Origin: Pseudomonas sp. GCEP-101
GTDB lineage: Bacteria; Pseudomonadota; Gammaproteobacteria; Pseudomonadales; Pseudomonadaceae
Direction of reading: 5' to 3'
Length of the DNA: 64,000 nt
Assembly: GCF_025133575.1 (NCBI RefSeq)
Contig: NZ_CP104011.1
Coordinates: forward strand, 5,216,965 to 5,280,964
Shown here piece after piece: positions 35,786-43,368 of the stretch. The position numbers were made by a program, and so were the translations under genes. The notes beneath the pieces were generated by a model. The model saw nothing but the letters and a program-made list of their open reading frames with translations, was not told where the DNA came from and made no database searches. Position 1 is the first letter of the stretch; the number at the start of each line of letters is the position of its first letter.

Positions 35786-37063
35786 GTGGCCCTCCCCCTG
35801 AGAAATGCCCTGCTCCCCTGCGCCCTGGCGCTCGCCTGCGGCCAGGCCCCGGCAGCCGATTGGTCGCTGCTGTCGCGCAACTACTTCCTCGACAACGACT
35901 ACCGCAGCCCCGGCCCCAACGGCCAGAGCCTGCGCCGCGAATGGGCGCAGGGCTTCATCGGCCGCTTCAGCAGCGACGTTACGCCCGGCACCATCGGCCT
36001 GGGCGTCGATGCCCACGCCTTTCTCGGCCTAAAGCTCGACGGCGGGCGCGGCCACGCCGGCACCGGCCTGCTGCCACTGGACAGCGACGGCCGCAGCGAG
36101 AGCGAGTACTCCGATGCCGGCGCCGCGCTGCGCCTGGTGCACGAGAAGACCTCCCTCGCCTGGGGCGAGATGGAAGTGGAAACCCCGGTGTTCGACACCG
36201 GCGACAAGCGCCTGCAACCCGAGTACGCCACCGGCTGGTTCCTCGACGACCGCAGCCTGACCGGCCTGCGCCTGCAGGCCGGGCGCTTCACCGCCTTCAA
36301 GAACCAGGACGCCAGCTCCAGCCACGGCGAGTTCGAAGGCTACGGCGCCAGCACCCGCTTCGGCGGCCTGAGCCTGGCTGGCGCCACCTGGAGCGCGCCC
36401 GACGCCAACTGGGGCGGCGCACTCTACGCCAGTCAACTGGACGACGTCTGGCACCAGGCCTACGCCAACCTCAACGGCCACTTCGGTCGCTGGTCGGTGG
36501 ACGCCAACCTGTACAAGACCGGCGACACCGGCAGCGCCCGCGCCGGCCACATCGACACCCTGGCCTGGAGCCTGCTGGGCAAGGTCGCCCTGGGCAGCCA
36601 CGCACTGAGCCTCGCCTACCAGAAGATCGACGGCGACACGCCCTTCGACTTCGTCGGCGGCGACTCCATCTACCTTGCCAACTCGATCAAGTACGCCGAC
36701 TTCAACGGCCCCGGCGAACATTCCTGGCAGGCACGCTACCAGTGGGACGGCGCCAGCGCCGGCCTCGCCGGCCTGACCCTCTCTACGCGCTACGTGCGCG
36801 GCAGCGGCATCGATGGCACCCACGCCCCCTGCGGCGGCGCCTACAACCCGATGCAGGGCGGCACCTGCCAACCCGTCTATGGCGACAGTGGGCATCACTG
36901 GGAGCGCGACCTGGACGTACGCTACGTGGTGCAGTCCGGCCCGGCCAAGGACCTGGCGCTGAGCGTCGCCCAGGTCTCGCACCGCGCCAACGACGCCCAG
37001 GGTGGAGCGGACATCGATCGCCTCTACGTGATCATCGAATACCCGCTCAAGGGTGTGTTCTGA
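35786..37063 (+). CDS. OprD-family outer-membrane porin
   Basis: A 425-residue porin starting at GTG 35786, supported by GGAGG 7 bases upstream and a signal peptide ending near APA. Typical OprD segments are LLSRNYFLDNDYRSPGPNG, EWAQGFIGRFSSDVTPGTIG and the C-terminal YVVQSGPAKDLALSVAQ. A late loop carries two cysteines (APCGGAYNPMQGGTCQPVYG) that could form a disulfide; the other OprD protein in the window has no such loop. The ligand may be the substrate of the YcaC-like enzyme encoded upstream, which is inference. Confidence 0.92.
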   Translation: MALPLRNALLPCALALACGQAPAADWSLLSRNYFLDNDYRSPGPNGQSLRREWAQGFIGRFSSDVTPGTIGLGVDAHAFLGLKLDGGRGHAGTGLLPLDSDGRSESEYSDAGAALRLVHEKTSLAWGEMEVETPVFDTGDKRLQPEYATGWFLDDRSLTGLRLQAGRFTAFKNQDASSSHGEFEGYGASTRFGGLSLAGATWSAPDANWGGALYASQLDDVWHQAYANLNGHFGRWSVDANLYKTGDTGSARAGHIDTLAWSLLGKVALGSHALSLAYQKIDGDTPFDFVGGDSIYLANSIKYADFNGPGEHSWQARYQWDGASAGLAGLTLSTRYVRGSGIDGTHAPCGGAYNPMQGGTCQPVYGDSGHHWERDLDVRYVVQSGPAKDLALSVAQVSHRANDAQGGADIDRLYVIIEYPLKGVF

Positions 37064-37087
37064 AGGAGCCAATAGACATCCGGACCT

Positions 37088-37167
37088 GTAGGAGCGAGCT
37101 TGCTCGCGAACCCGCTTCACGCCGGCCATTCCTGGTGCAAGGCGTTCGCGAGCAAGCTCGCTCCTAC
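37088..37167. repeat. Inverted pair of REP units (GAGC/GCTC stem)
   Basis: Perfect-consensus units at 37088-37111 and 37144-37167, facing each other between two convergent genes, where they may act as a shared transcription end. Confidence 0.9.
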
Positions 37168-37182
37168 AGGAAGGTCGACGCG

Positions 37183-38391
37183 TCAGCCGCGCGCCGGCTC
37201 ACCGGCCCGCGGCGCCGCGCTGGACAGCAGCGCCAGCTCCATCAGCACCGCCAGCACGATGGCGCCGGCCGCCACGGCGAAGAGCAGCGCGTAATGCCCG
37301 TGGCTGGCACTGAAGAGCGCCGAATAGGCGTAGCCGGCGATGGCCTGGAAGCTGGCGAAGGACACCGTCGCGCGGCTCCAGGTGGCGTTCTGCGCGGCAT
37401 GGCCGGGCACCAGTTGGTGAACCCGCGCCAGGGCCAGCGGCACGATGCCCGGCGGGAACGAGCCGATCACCACGCTCGCCACGCCCAGCAGGCGCAGGTC
37501 GGTAGTTTCCAGCAGCAGGCCGAGGGCGAACAGTTGCGCCACCAGTACCAGCCGAATCGCCGCCCGCGCGCCCAGGTGATCGGCGAGGAAGCCATACACT
37601 ACCGGGCCGACGATGGCGCCGACGCCGTACAGCGTCCACACCAGCGCGCCGCCGTGGGTGCCGGCGCCGAGGCCCCGGGCGACGTAGTCCACCAGGAACA
37701 TCATCGGCGCCACCAGCGCGGCGGCCATCAGCGCGTACTGGGCGAACAGCACGTAGACGCCAGCCGAGGCGCGCGGCGCTTCGATGGGGTGCGTCTGGGC
37801 ATGGGCGTGCTCCTGCGGCCAGCCGGACCAGCTGCTCAGGCTCAGCAGCAGCGCCAGCGCACCCAGACCGAGCCAGGTCTGCACCAGCCCGAAGGCCAGC
37901 AGCAACGGTACCAGCGTGCCGGAAGCGGCGATGCCCAGGCCGATGCCGAGGAAGATCGCGCCACTGGCCAGCCCGCGCCGATTGGCCGCCACGTGGGGCA
38001 GGATGGTGCTGGCGGCCAGCACCATGATCACCCCGCCGGACACGCCCGACACCAGGCGCCAGAAGAAGAACCACGCCTGGTTCAGCGGCCAGGCACAGGC
38101 GAAGAACGACAGCGTGACCAGCAGCATCATGCCGCGCAGCACCGTGGCGCTCGACCAGCGCGCCGCCAGCGGGCGCCCGGCCAGCGCGCCGACCAGGTAG
38201 CCGGCGAGGTTGGCCGCGCCGAGGTAGACCACCGCGGAGGCGGAGAACCAGTGCGCCTCGATCAGCGCCGGGATCAGTGGCGTGTAGGCGAAGCGCGCCA
38301 GGCCGATGCCGACCAGGCTGGCGCACAGGCCCGCCCAGATCGGCAACCAGAGGGAGCCTCGGCTGGCGAGGCGGGAAGCATCGGTGTTCAT
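37183..38391 (-). CDS. YbfB/YjiJ-family MFS transporter
   Basis: A 402-residue, 12-helix transporter. The opening GLCASLVGIGLARFAYTPLIPALI is characteristic of the YbfB/YjiJ family, whose substrates are unknown. It is divergent from a LysR gene with 131 bases between the starts, the standard arrangement for LysR control of a neighbour. Confidence 0.9.
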   Translation of the reverse strand: MNTDASRLASRGSLWLPIWAGLCASLVGIGLARFAYTPLIPALIEAHWFSASAVVYLGAANLAGYLVGALAGRPLAARWSSATVLRGMMLLVTLSFFACAWPLNQAWFFFWRLVSGVSGGVIMVLAASTILPHVAANRRGLASGAIFLGIGLGIAASGTLVPLLLAFGLVQTWLGLGALALLLSLSSWSGWPQEHAHAQTHPIEAPRASAGVYVLFAQYALMAAALVAPMMFLVDYVARGLGAGTHGGALVWTLYGVGAIVGPVVYGFLADHLGARAAIRLVLVAQLFALGLLLETTDLRLLGVASVVIGSFPPGIVPLALARVHQLVPGHAAQNATWSRATVSFASFQAIAGYAYSALFSASHGHYALLFAVAAGAIVLAVLMELALLSSAAPRAGEPARG

Positions 38392-38522
38392 GACAACCCC
38401 TATCGCGCCGTCAGGGCGGCGCCGTTGCGTGGTGATGGGGAAATCATAAAGTGGCGCATCGATGCAGTAATGCAGCGAGTTTTCATGTCACCATTGCGTT
38501 TATGCATCACGAGGATTTCGCC
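38392..38522. promoter_or_regulatory. Divergent MFS/LysR control region
   Basis: 131 bases, AT-richer than the flanks, containing the palindrome TGCAGTAATGCA-like at about 38463-38474 (TGCA arms) and a GAGGA ribosome site for the LysR gene. It is a likely LysR binding region. Confidence 0.45.
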
Positions 38523-39404
38523 ATGATGAACTGGGACGATGCCCGCGTATTTCTCGCCCTGTGCCGCGAACAGACGCTGCGCGGCGCCGCCCGCGTGCTG
38601 GCGGTGGACCAGGCCACGGTGGGCCGGCGCCTGGCGTCGCTGGAGCGCTCGCTGGAGGCGACGCTGTTCCTGCGCACCTCGGCCGGCTACAGCCTGACCG
38701 CCGCCGGCGAGATCGCCATGGCCGCCGCGCAGGCCATGGAATCCTCCGCCGCCGAACTGCAGCGGCAGATCCTCGGCATGGACGATCGCATGAGCGGCGT
38801 GGTGCGGGTCACCACCACCGACTCCTTCGCCGCCGACTTCGTCATCCCCGCCGTCGCCACGCTGCACCGCGAGCAACCGGGCATCGAGGTGCAACTGCAG
38901 ACGTCCACGCAGATGCTCAACCTGGCCAAGCGCGAGGCCGACATCGCCGTGCGCACCCACCAACCGGAAAACCCCGACCTGATCGTCCGGCGGCTGGCGC
39001 GCTGGGGTACCGGGCTGTTCGCCTCCGCGCGATACGTCGAGGCGCGGGGCATTCCCGAGGCCGGAAGCGCCTTTGCCGGGCACGACCTGGTGGTCTACCA
39101 GCCCTATCTCGACGCGGGCAAGGACGTGTTTCTCGCCGGCGAACCGATCATCCGCGGGCGCATCGCCATGACCTGTACCTCCGGTTTCATGGTCCGCCGC
39201 GCGCTCGCCGCGGGCCTGGGCGTGGGCGAACTGCCGCTGCCGCTGGGCGAGGCGGACGGGCTGCTGCGCCTATGGCCGGAACGCCCGCCGCTGCCCTACG
39301 ACGTGTGGCTGGTAACGCACAAGGACGTACGGCACACGGCGCGGGTGCGCGCGGTGATCGACGCCATCGCGCAGGCGTTCGACGTAGCAACCGCGAGTGC
39401 ATGA
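38523..39404 (+). CDS. LysR-family transcriptional regulator
   Basis: A 293-residue regulator started at ATG 38523, with GAGGA 7 bases upstream. The helix-turn-helix is LRGAARVLAVDQATVGRRLASLE, in which AVDQATVGRR is typical of a LysR subgroup that controls divergent MFS genes. The effector domain spans about residues 90-290. It probably senses the substrate of the divergent transporter. Confidence 0.9.
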   Translation: MMNWDDARVFLALCREQTLRGAARVLAVDQATVGRRLASLERSLEATLFLRTSAGYSLTAAGEIAMAAAQAMESSAAELQRQILGMDDRMSGVVRVTTTDSFAADFVIPAVATLHREQPGIEVQLQTSTQMLNLAKREADIAVRTHQPENPDLIVRRLARWGTGLFASARYVEARGIPEAGSAFAGHDLVVYQPYLDAGKDVFLAGEPIIRGRIAMTCTSGFMVRRALAAGLGVGELPLPLGEADGLLRLWPERPPLPYDVWLVTHKDVRHTARVRAVIDAIAQAFDVATASA

Positions 39405-39437
39405 GGGCGTTGCAGGAGCGAGCCGTGGCTGCTCTTC

Positions 39438-39514
39438 GTAGGAGCGAGCTTGCTCGCGAACGAGTCTCCCGGCCGCTCCGGCGCTAGGCGGTTCGCGAGC
39501 AAGCTCGCTCCTAC
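39438..39514. repeat. Inverted pair of REP units (GAGC/GCTC stem)
   Basis: Units at 39438-39461 and 39491-39514 face each other between the convergent LysR and metallo-hydrolase genes. Confidence 0.9.
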
Positions 39515-39536
39515 AGGGTCGTGCCCGCGTCTGGCG

Positions 39537-40529
39537 TCACTGGATGAACGGCACCTTGTCCGCACGCTGGTAGGGCCCGTACACCGCGGGCGCCCAGTTG
39601 AACGCCTTGCCGTCGCGAGTGACGTGGCCGATGCCCGGGAACGGCAAGTGCGCGGCGGCGACCCAGGCGCCGTTTTTGGCCAGCGCACTGAACTCGGCGT
39701 CGCGGGCCTTCACCGCCTGCTTCGGGTCGGTGTCGAAGCGGATCGCCACTTCGGGATGGGCGAACTGCACGGCGACGTTGTGGATCAGGTCGCCGATGAA
39801 CACGATGGCGGCACCGTCGGATTCGAAGCGATAGCTGGTGCTGCCCGGCGTGTGGCCGCTGGTGGCTTCGGTCTTCAGTTCCGGGAGCGGCGAAGCCGGC
39901 GGCACGAAGCTCTGCAGGCGATGGGCAGCGCGGTACGGCGCCAGGGAATGCTGGGCCACGTCGAAGAACTCGCGGGCCTTTTCCGGCGCCTGGTCGCGGC
40001 GCTGCTGGTCCAGCCAGTAGTCCGCCTCGGCCTGCGCCGCATAGACGGTGGCGTTGGCGAACAGCGCCTTGCCCTGCCCGTCCACCAGGCCGCAGACGTG
40101 GTCCAGGTGCATGTGGGTGAGCAGGATGCTGTCCACCTGTTCGGGCGCGTAGCCGGCCGCCTTCATGTTCTCCAGCAGGTGCCCGGCGGTGCCGCCGATG
40201 CACTGGCCGGCGCCGCTGTCCACCAGCACCAGGTGCTTGCCGGTATTGACCAGGAAGGCGTTGAAGTTGGTCTGCACGCGCTCGCCGTTCATGGCGTCGC
40301 GTGCCAGCAGCGCGCGGATGCGTTCGCGGTTCAAGCCCTGCAGCAGCCCCGGCGACAAGTCGTTGTAGCCGTCGTACAGCGCGGTGACTTCGTACTCGCC
40401 CACCGCCAGGCGGAAATAGCCCGGCGCCTGGGTTTTCAACGGTGCCGGCGGCTCGGCGCAGGCGAAGGTGGAGACCAGCAGTGCACTGGCCAGGAGCGGA
40501 AAGTAGTGGTTGCTACGGGATGCCGGCAT
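39537..40529 (-). CDS. Secreted metallo-beta-lactamase-fold hydrolase
   Basis: A 330-residue protein started at ATG 40529 (AGGAGG about 8 bases upstream), with a signal peptide ending near ACA. Metal ligands are H139, H141, D143, H144 (LTHMHLDHVCG), H226 (TSGHTPGS), D247 (FIGDLIH) and H294 (AAHLPFPG), a complete dinuclear site. The SGHTPGS and late AHLPFPG segments suggest a lactonase, arylsulfatase-like or general MBL hydrolase rather than a true beta-lactamase. It is periplasmic by signal peptide. A longer in-frame extension upstream crosses REP sequence and is not real. Confidence 0.88.
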   Translation of the reverse strand: MPASRSNHYFPLLASALLVSTFACAEPPAPLKTQAPGYFRLAVGEYEVTALYDGYNDLSPGLLQGLNRERIRALLARDAMNGERVQTNFNAFLVNTGKHLVLVDSGAGQCIGGTAGHLLENMKAAGYAPEQVDSILLTHMHLDHVCGLVDGQGKALFANATVYAAQAEADYWLDQQRRDQAPEKAREFFDVAQHSLAPYRAAHRLQSFVPPASPLPELKTEATSGHTPGSTSYRFESDGAAIVFIGDLIHNVAVQFAHPEVAIRFDTDPKQAVKARDAEFSALAKNGAWVAAAHLPFPGIGHVTRDGKAFNWAPAVYGPYQRADKVPFIQ

Positions 40530-40638
40530 GGTCGGCGCCTCCTGGGGAAATGGTGGCGCCATGCTGCCCTGTGTTGGCCGGGCGATTATTGGACGTCTGT
40601 GCCGCACGTGCTCGGGGCGTACGGCGTCGTCCTGCCGT

Positions 40639-40950
40639 AAGCGGCTGCAGGAGCGAGCCTGGCGGCGAACCGCCCGCATCGATGCCTCCGGGTGACGCGG
40701 ACGTTGTCCGCGGTCGCGGGCAAGCCGAGGTGCTCTTCGTAGGAGCGAGCGTGCTCGCGAACCCACCAAAACGCCGGCCCGGCCGGCGGTTCGCGGGCAT
40801 GGCCCGCTCCTACAGGTTGGCGCCAATGCCGGGGCTTGCGTAGGAGCGGACCTTGTCTGCGAAGTCCGTCGCGGCGGATATCGGAGTTTCGGGATTTTCC
40901 GTCAGTCATCGCCTGGCGGCGAATCGCGGAGAAGCTCCGCTCCTACAAGA
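40639..40950. repeat. REP array of mixed stem classes
   Basis: At least five units of varying quality (near 40645, 40739-40762, 40787-40813, 40840-40863 and 40922-40947), including GAGC/GCTC, GGGC/GCCC and divergent stems. They occupy most of the 538-base gap between the MBL and LysR genes. No gene is seen there. Confidence 0.75.
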
Positions 40951-41067
40951 GCGCGCGTGCCGCTTTGGCTCTTGACGGTTTCCAGGGAAACATCCGCTCG
41001 CGCCCAATGCCCCGTTCAGTTCGTAGGGCGCATAACGCGCCAGCGTTATCCGCCGCAACTAAACCTC

Positions 41068-41979
41068 TCAGGGCACCGGCGCACTCATGTATTCGACCAT
41101 CCGCTCGCGCAGCCAGCGCTCGGCCGGGTCGTTGTCGTGGGCGGCGCTCCAGACCAGGGAAAGCTCCGCCGGCTTGATCTCCAGCGGCGGGTCCTCGGCG
41201 CGCAGGCAGCTGTCTTCCACCAGGGCACAGGCGGCGTAGTCGGGCACCGTGGCGATCATCTCGGTGTTGCGCAGCAGCGCGCGCAGGCTGCCGAACTGCG
41301 GCACGGCGAGAACCACGCGGCGGCGCCGTTCGATGCGCTCCAGGTCCAGGTCGATGGCGCCATTGAGGTCGCCGGAGAACGACACCATCACATGCGGCCG
41401 CGAGCAGTATTCATCGAGCGTCAGCGGGCCGGGGCGATCATCGCCGCGCAGTACCTTCACACCGATATCGCGCAGCTTGCGGCGCTTGGCGTTGGCCGGA
41501 AGATCCGTGGTGTAGCTGACGCCCGCGGTGATCTCGCCGGAGGACAGCAGCGCCGGCATCAACAGGAAGTTGGCGCGGCGCACCACCACGGTGATGTTCG
41601 GCGCTTCCTGCTGCAGGCGCGCCAGCAGCGCGGGGAACAGACCGAACTCGGCGTCGTCGGAAAGCCCCAGGCGGAAGATGTTGCAGCTGGTCTCGGGCTC
41701 GAAGGTCTTGGCCCGGCTGACGGCGGCGGAGATCACGTCCATCGCCGGGCGCAGCTCCTCGAAGATGTGCAGCGCCCGGCTGGTGGGTTCCATGGCGCGG
41801 CCGGCGCGCACCAGCAGCGGATCGTCGAACAGGTCGCGCAGGCGCGCGAGGGCGGCGCTGACGGTGGACTGGGTGATGAACAGCTTCTCGCCGACGCGGG
41901 TGAGGTTCCGCTCCAGCATCAGGGATTCGAAGATCACCAGCAGGTTCATGTCCAGGCGGCGCAGGTCGTTTCGATTCAT
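41068..41979 (-). CDS. LysR-family transcriptional regulator
   Basis: A 303-residue regulator started at ATG 41979 (MNRNDLRRLDMNLLVIFESL); the 23-residue longer frame lacks support. The helix-turn-helix is NLTRVGEKLFITQSTVSAALARLRDLF, resembling NodD/LeuO-like members. The effector domain contains LGLSDDAEFGLFPALLARL. It is divergent from an AraC-type gene. No obvious enzymatic target is adjacent. Confidence 0.9.
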   Translation of the reverse strand: MNRNDLRRLDMNLLVIFESLMLERNLTRVGEKLFITQSTVSAALARLRDLFDDPLLVRAGRAMEPTSRALHIFEELRPAMDVISAAVSRAKTFEPETSCNIFRLGLSDDAEFGLFPALLARLQQEAPNITVVVRRANFLLMPALLSSGEITAGVSYTTDLPANAKRRKLRDIGVKVLRGDDRPGPLTLDEYCSRPHVMVSFSGDLNGAIDLDLERIERRRRVVLAVPQFGSLRALLRNTEMIATVPDYAACALVEDSCLRAEDPPLEIKPAELSLVWSAAHDNDPAERWLRERMVEYMSAPVP

Positions 41980-42192
41980 GGCTGGTCGCTCGGGGCTGTG
42001 GGGTGGGCATCTTTGCACAAGACGAGGGCCGCGCCAGTCCATCATCACGCGCGGCGTTTTTCTTGGACGTGTGTGCTCATTTGCCTGCCGTTTGGCCTGC
42101 TCCCATTGAGCAACGGATCACCTTGATTTACCTTGGATTTTTACAATTCCGCGGTGGTCTTTCGCCGCCGAGATGACGAGAAGAGAGACACC

Positions 42193-42738
42193 ATGCCCGC
42201 ACCTGCCCACCAGGTAGCGACCATGCTCGCCCCCCAGACCCATCGCCTGGTACTGCAGCTCATGGAGGAGCTGGAAAATCAGGGAGAAGACCTCCAGCAG
42301 GCCAGCCAGCGCCTGTGCCAGCACCTGCTGGAGCATTACCGGATGCCCGAGGCGGGCGACGACGAGCCGGATGCCGGCGGGCGCCTCGCCCTCGCGCCCT
42401 GGCAGGAGCGCAAGGCCAAGGCGATACTCGCCGGCTGCCTGCTCAGCCGCCTGTACATCGCCGACGTGGCTGCGCAGTGCGGCATGTCGCGCAGCCATTT
42501 TTCCCGCGCGTTCAAGCAGGCCACCGGGCTTGCGCCTCGGGAATGGGCACTGCACCTGCGCATCGACCATGCCCGCGACCTGCTTGCCACTACCGCGAAG
42601 CCGATTGCCCAGGTGAGCCAGGCGTGCGGCTTCGCCGACCAGTCGCACTTCTGCCGCAGCTTTCGCAAGCTGGTGGGCTGCACGCCGAATCGGTGGCGCC
42701 AGGCCAGCCGGGGGAATAGCGCGGCGGGGCTTTCGTAG
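42193..42738 (+). CDS. Short AraC-family regulator
   Basis: A 181-residue protein whose C-terminal half is an AraC/XylS DNA-binding domain: first helix-turn-helix IADVAAQCGMSRSHFSRAFK, second IAQVSQACGFADQSHFCRSF. The N-terminal 80 residues are not a cupin-like sensor and are rich in Gln, Glu and Leu. ATG 42193 is preferred, with AAGAGAG upstream; a TTG 60 bases earlier is possible. It is divergent from the LysR gene, and a long REP array follows. Confidence 0.85.
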   Translation: MPAPAHQVATMLAPQTHRLVLQLMEELENQGEDLQQASQRLCQHLLEHYRMPEAGDDEPDAGGRLALAPWQERKAKAILAGCLLSRLYIADVAAQCGMSRSHFSRAFKQATGLAPREWALHLRIDHARDLLATTAKPIAQVSQACGFADQSHFCRSFRKLVGCTPNRWRQASRGNSAAGLS

Positions 42739-43225
42739 GAGCGGACTCCGTCCGCGATTGGCCCCACCCAGGCACCACCTGCAGGAGCTGGCCATGCCTG
42801 CGACAGCCCGGGCGCAGGAGCATCGCGGACGGAGTCCGCTCCTGCGTTCAGGCGGGAAGCGGCGTTCGGTGGCAATCGCGGACGTTGTCCGCGGTCGCGG
42901 GCATGGCCCGCTCCTACAGGGAGGTCGGTTTTCGTCTGTAGGAGCTGGCCATGCCTGCGACAGCCCGGACGCGGGAGCATCGCGGATGGAGTCCGCTCCT
43001 ACGCTTAGGCCGACGGCGGCGTTCGGTGGCAATCGCGGACGTTGTCCGCGGTCGCGGGCGTGGCCCGCTCCTACAGGGAGGGCGGTTTTCGTCTGTAGGA
43101 GCTGGCCATGCCTGCGACAGCCCGTGTGCTGGAGCATCGCGGACGGAGTCCGCTCCTACGCTCAGGCTGCTGCGTTCGGTAGCGCAGACGTTGTCCGCGG
43201 TCGCGGGCATGGCCCGCTTCTACAG
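42734..43225. repeat. Tandem REP array with a 157-base period (three copies)
   Basis: A lead unit at about 42734-42757 is followed by three near-identical repeats starting at 42779, 42936 and 43093. Each carries, in order, a GTAGGAGCTGGCCATGCCTGCGA-like unit, a reversed GGAC/GTCC unit, and a reversed GGGC/GCCC unit. The last copy ends at about 43225. No gene is present. Confidence 0.9.
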
Positions 43226-43368
43226 GTTTCGAGCAATTCCTACGCCGTTCAGGAAGTGTTCAGTCAAGAATCGAAGAACTTTGAGATATGACAGGTCCGA
43301 TGTAATCCCTGCCGTCTAGTCTGGGCGCAGTCCTACTTTCCTAACAGGCAGGAGCCGGGAGTCCACGC

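Noticed and set aside
39537..40529. True beta-lactamase
   Set aside because: The HxHxDH site is shared by the whole superfamily; the late AHLPFPG motif and general layout do not match class B lactamases.
40530..40826. Extended N-terminus of the metallo-hydrolase
   Set aside because: It would run through REP units and destroy a clean signal peptide that begins at ATG 40529.
42734..43225. Regular repeats that could suggest a CRISPR array
   Set aside because: The 157-base period consists of palindromic REP units in fixed order with conserved sequence between them. There are no short unique spacers and no cas genes.
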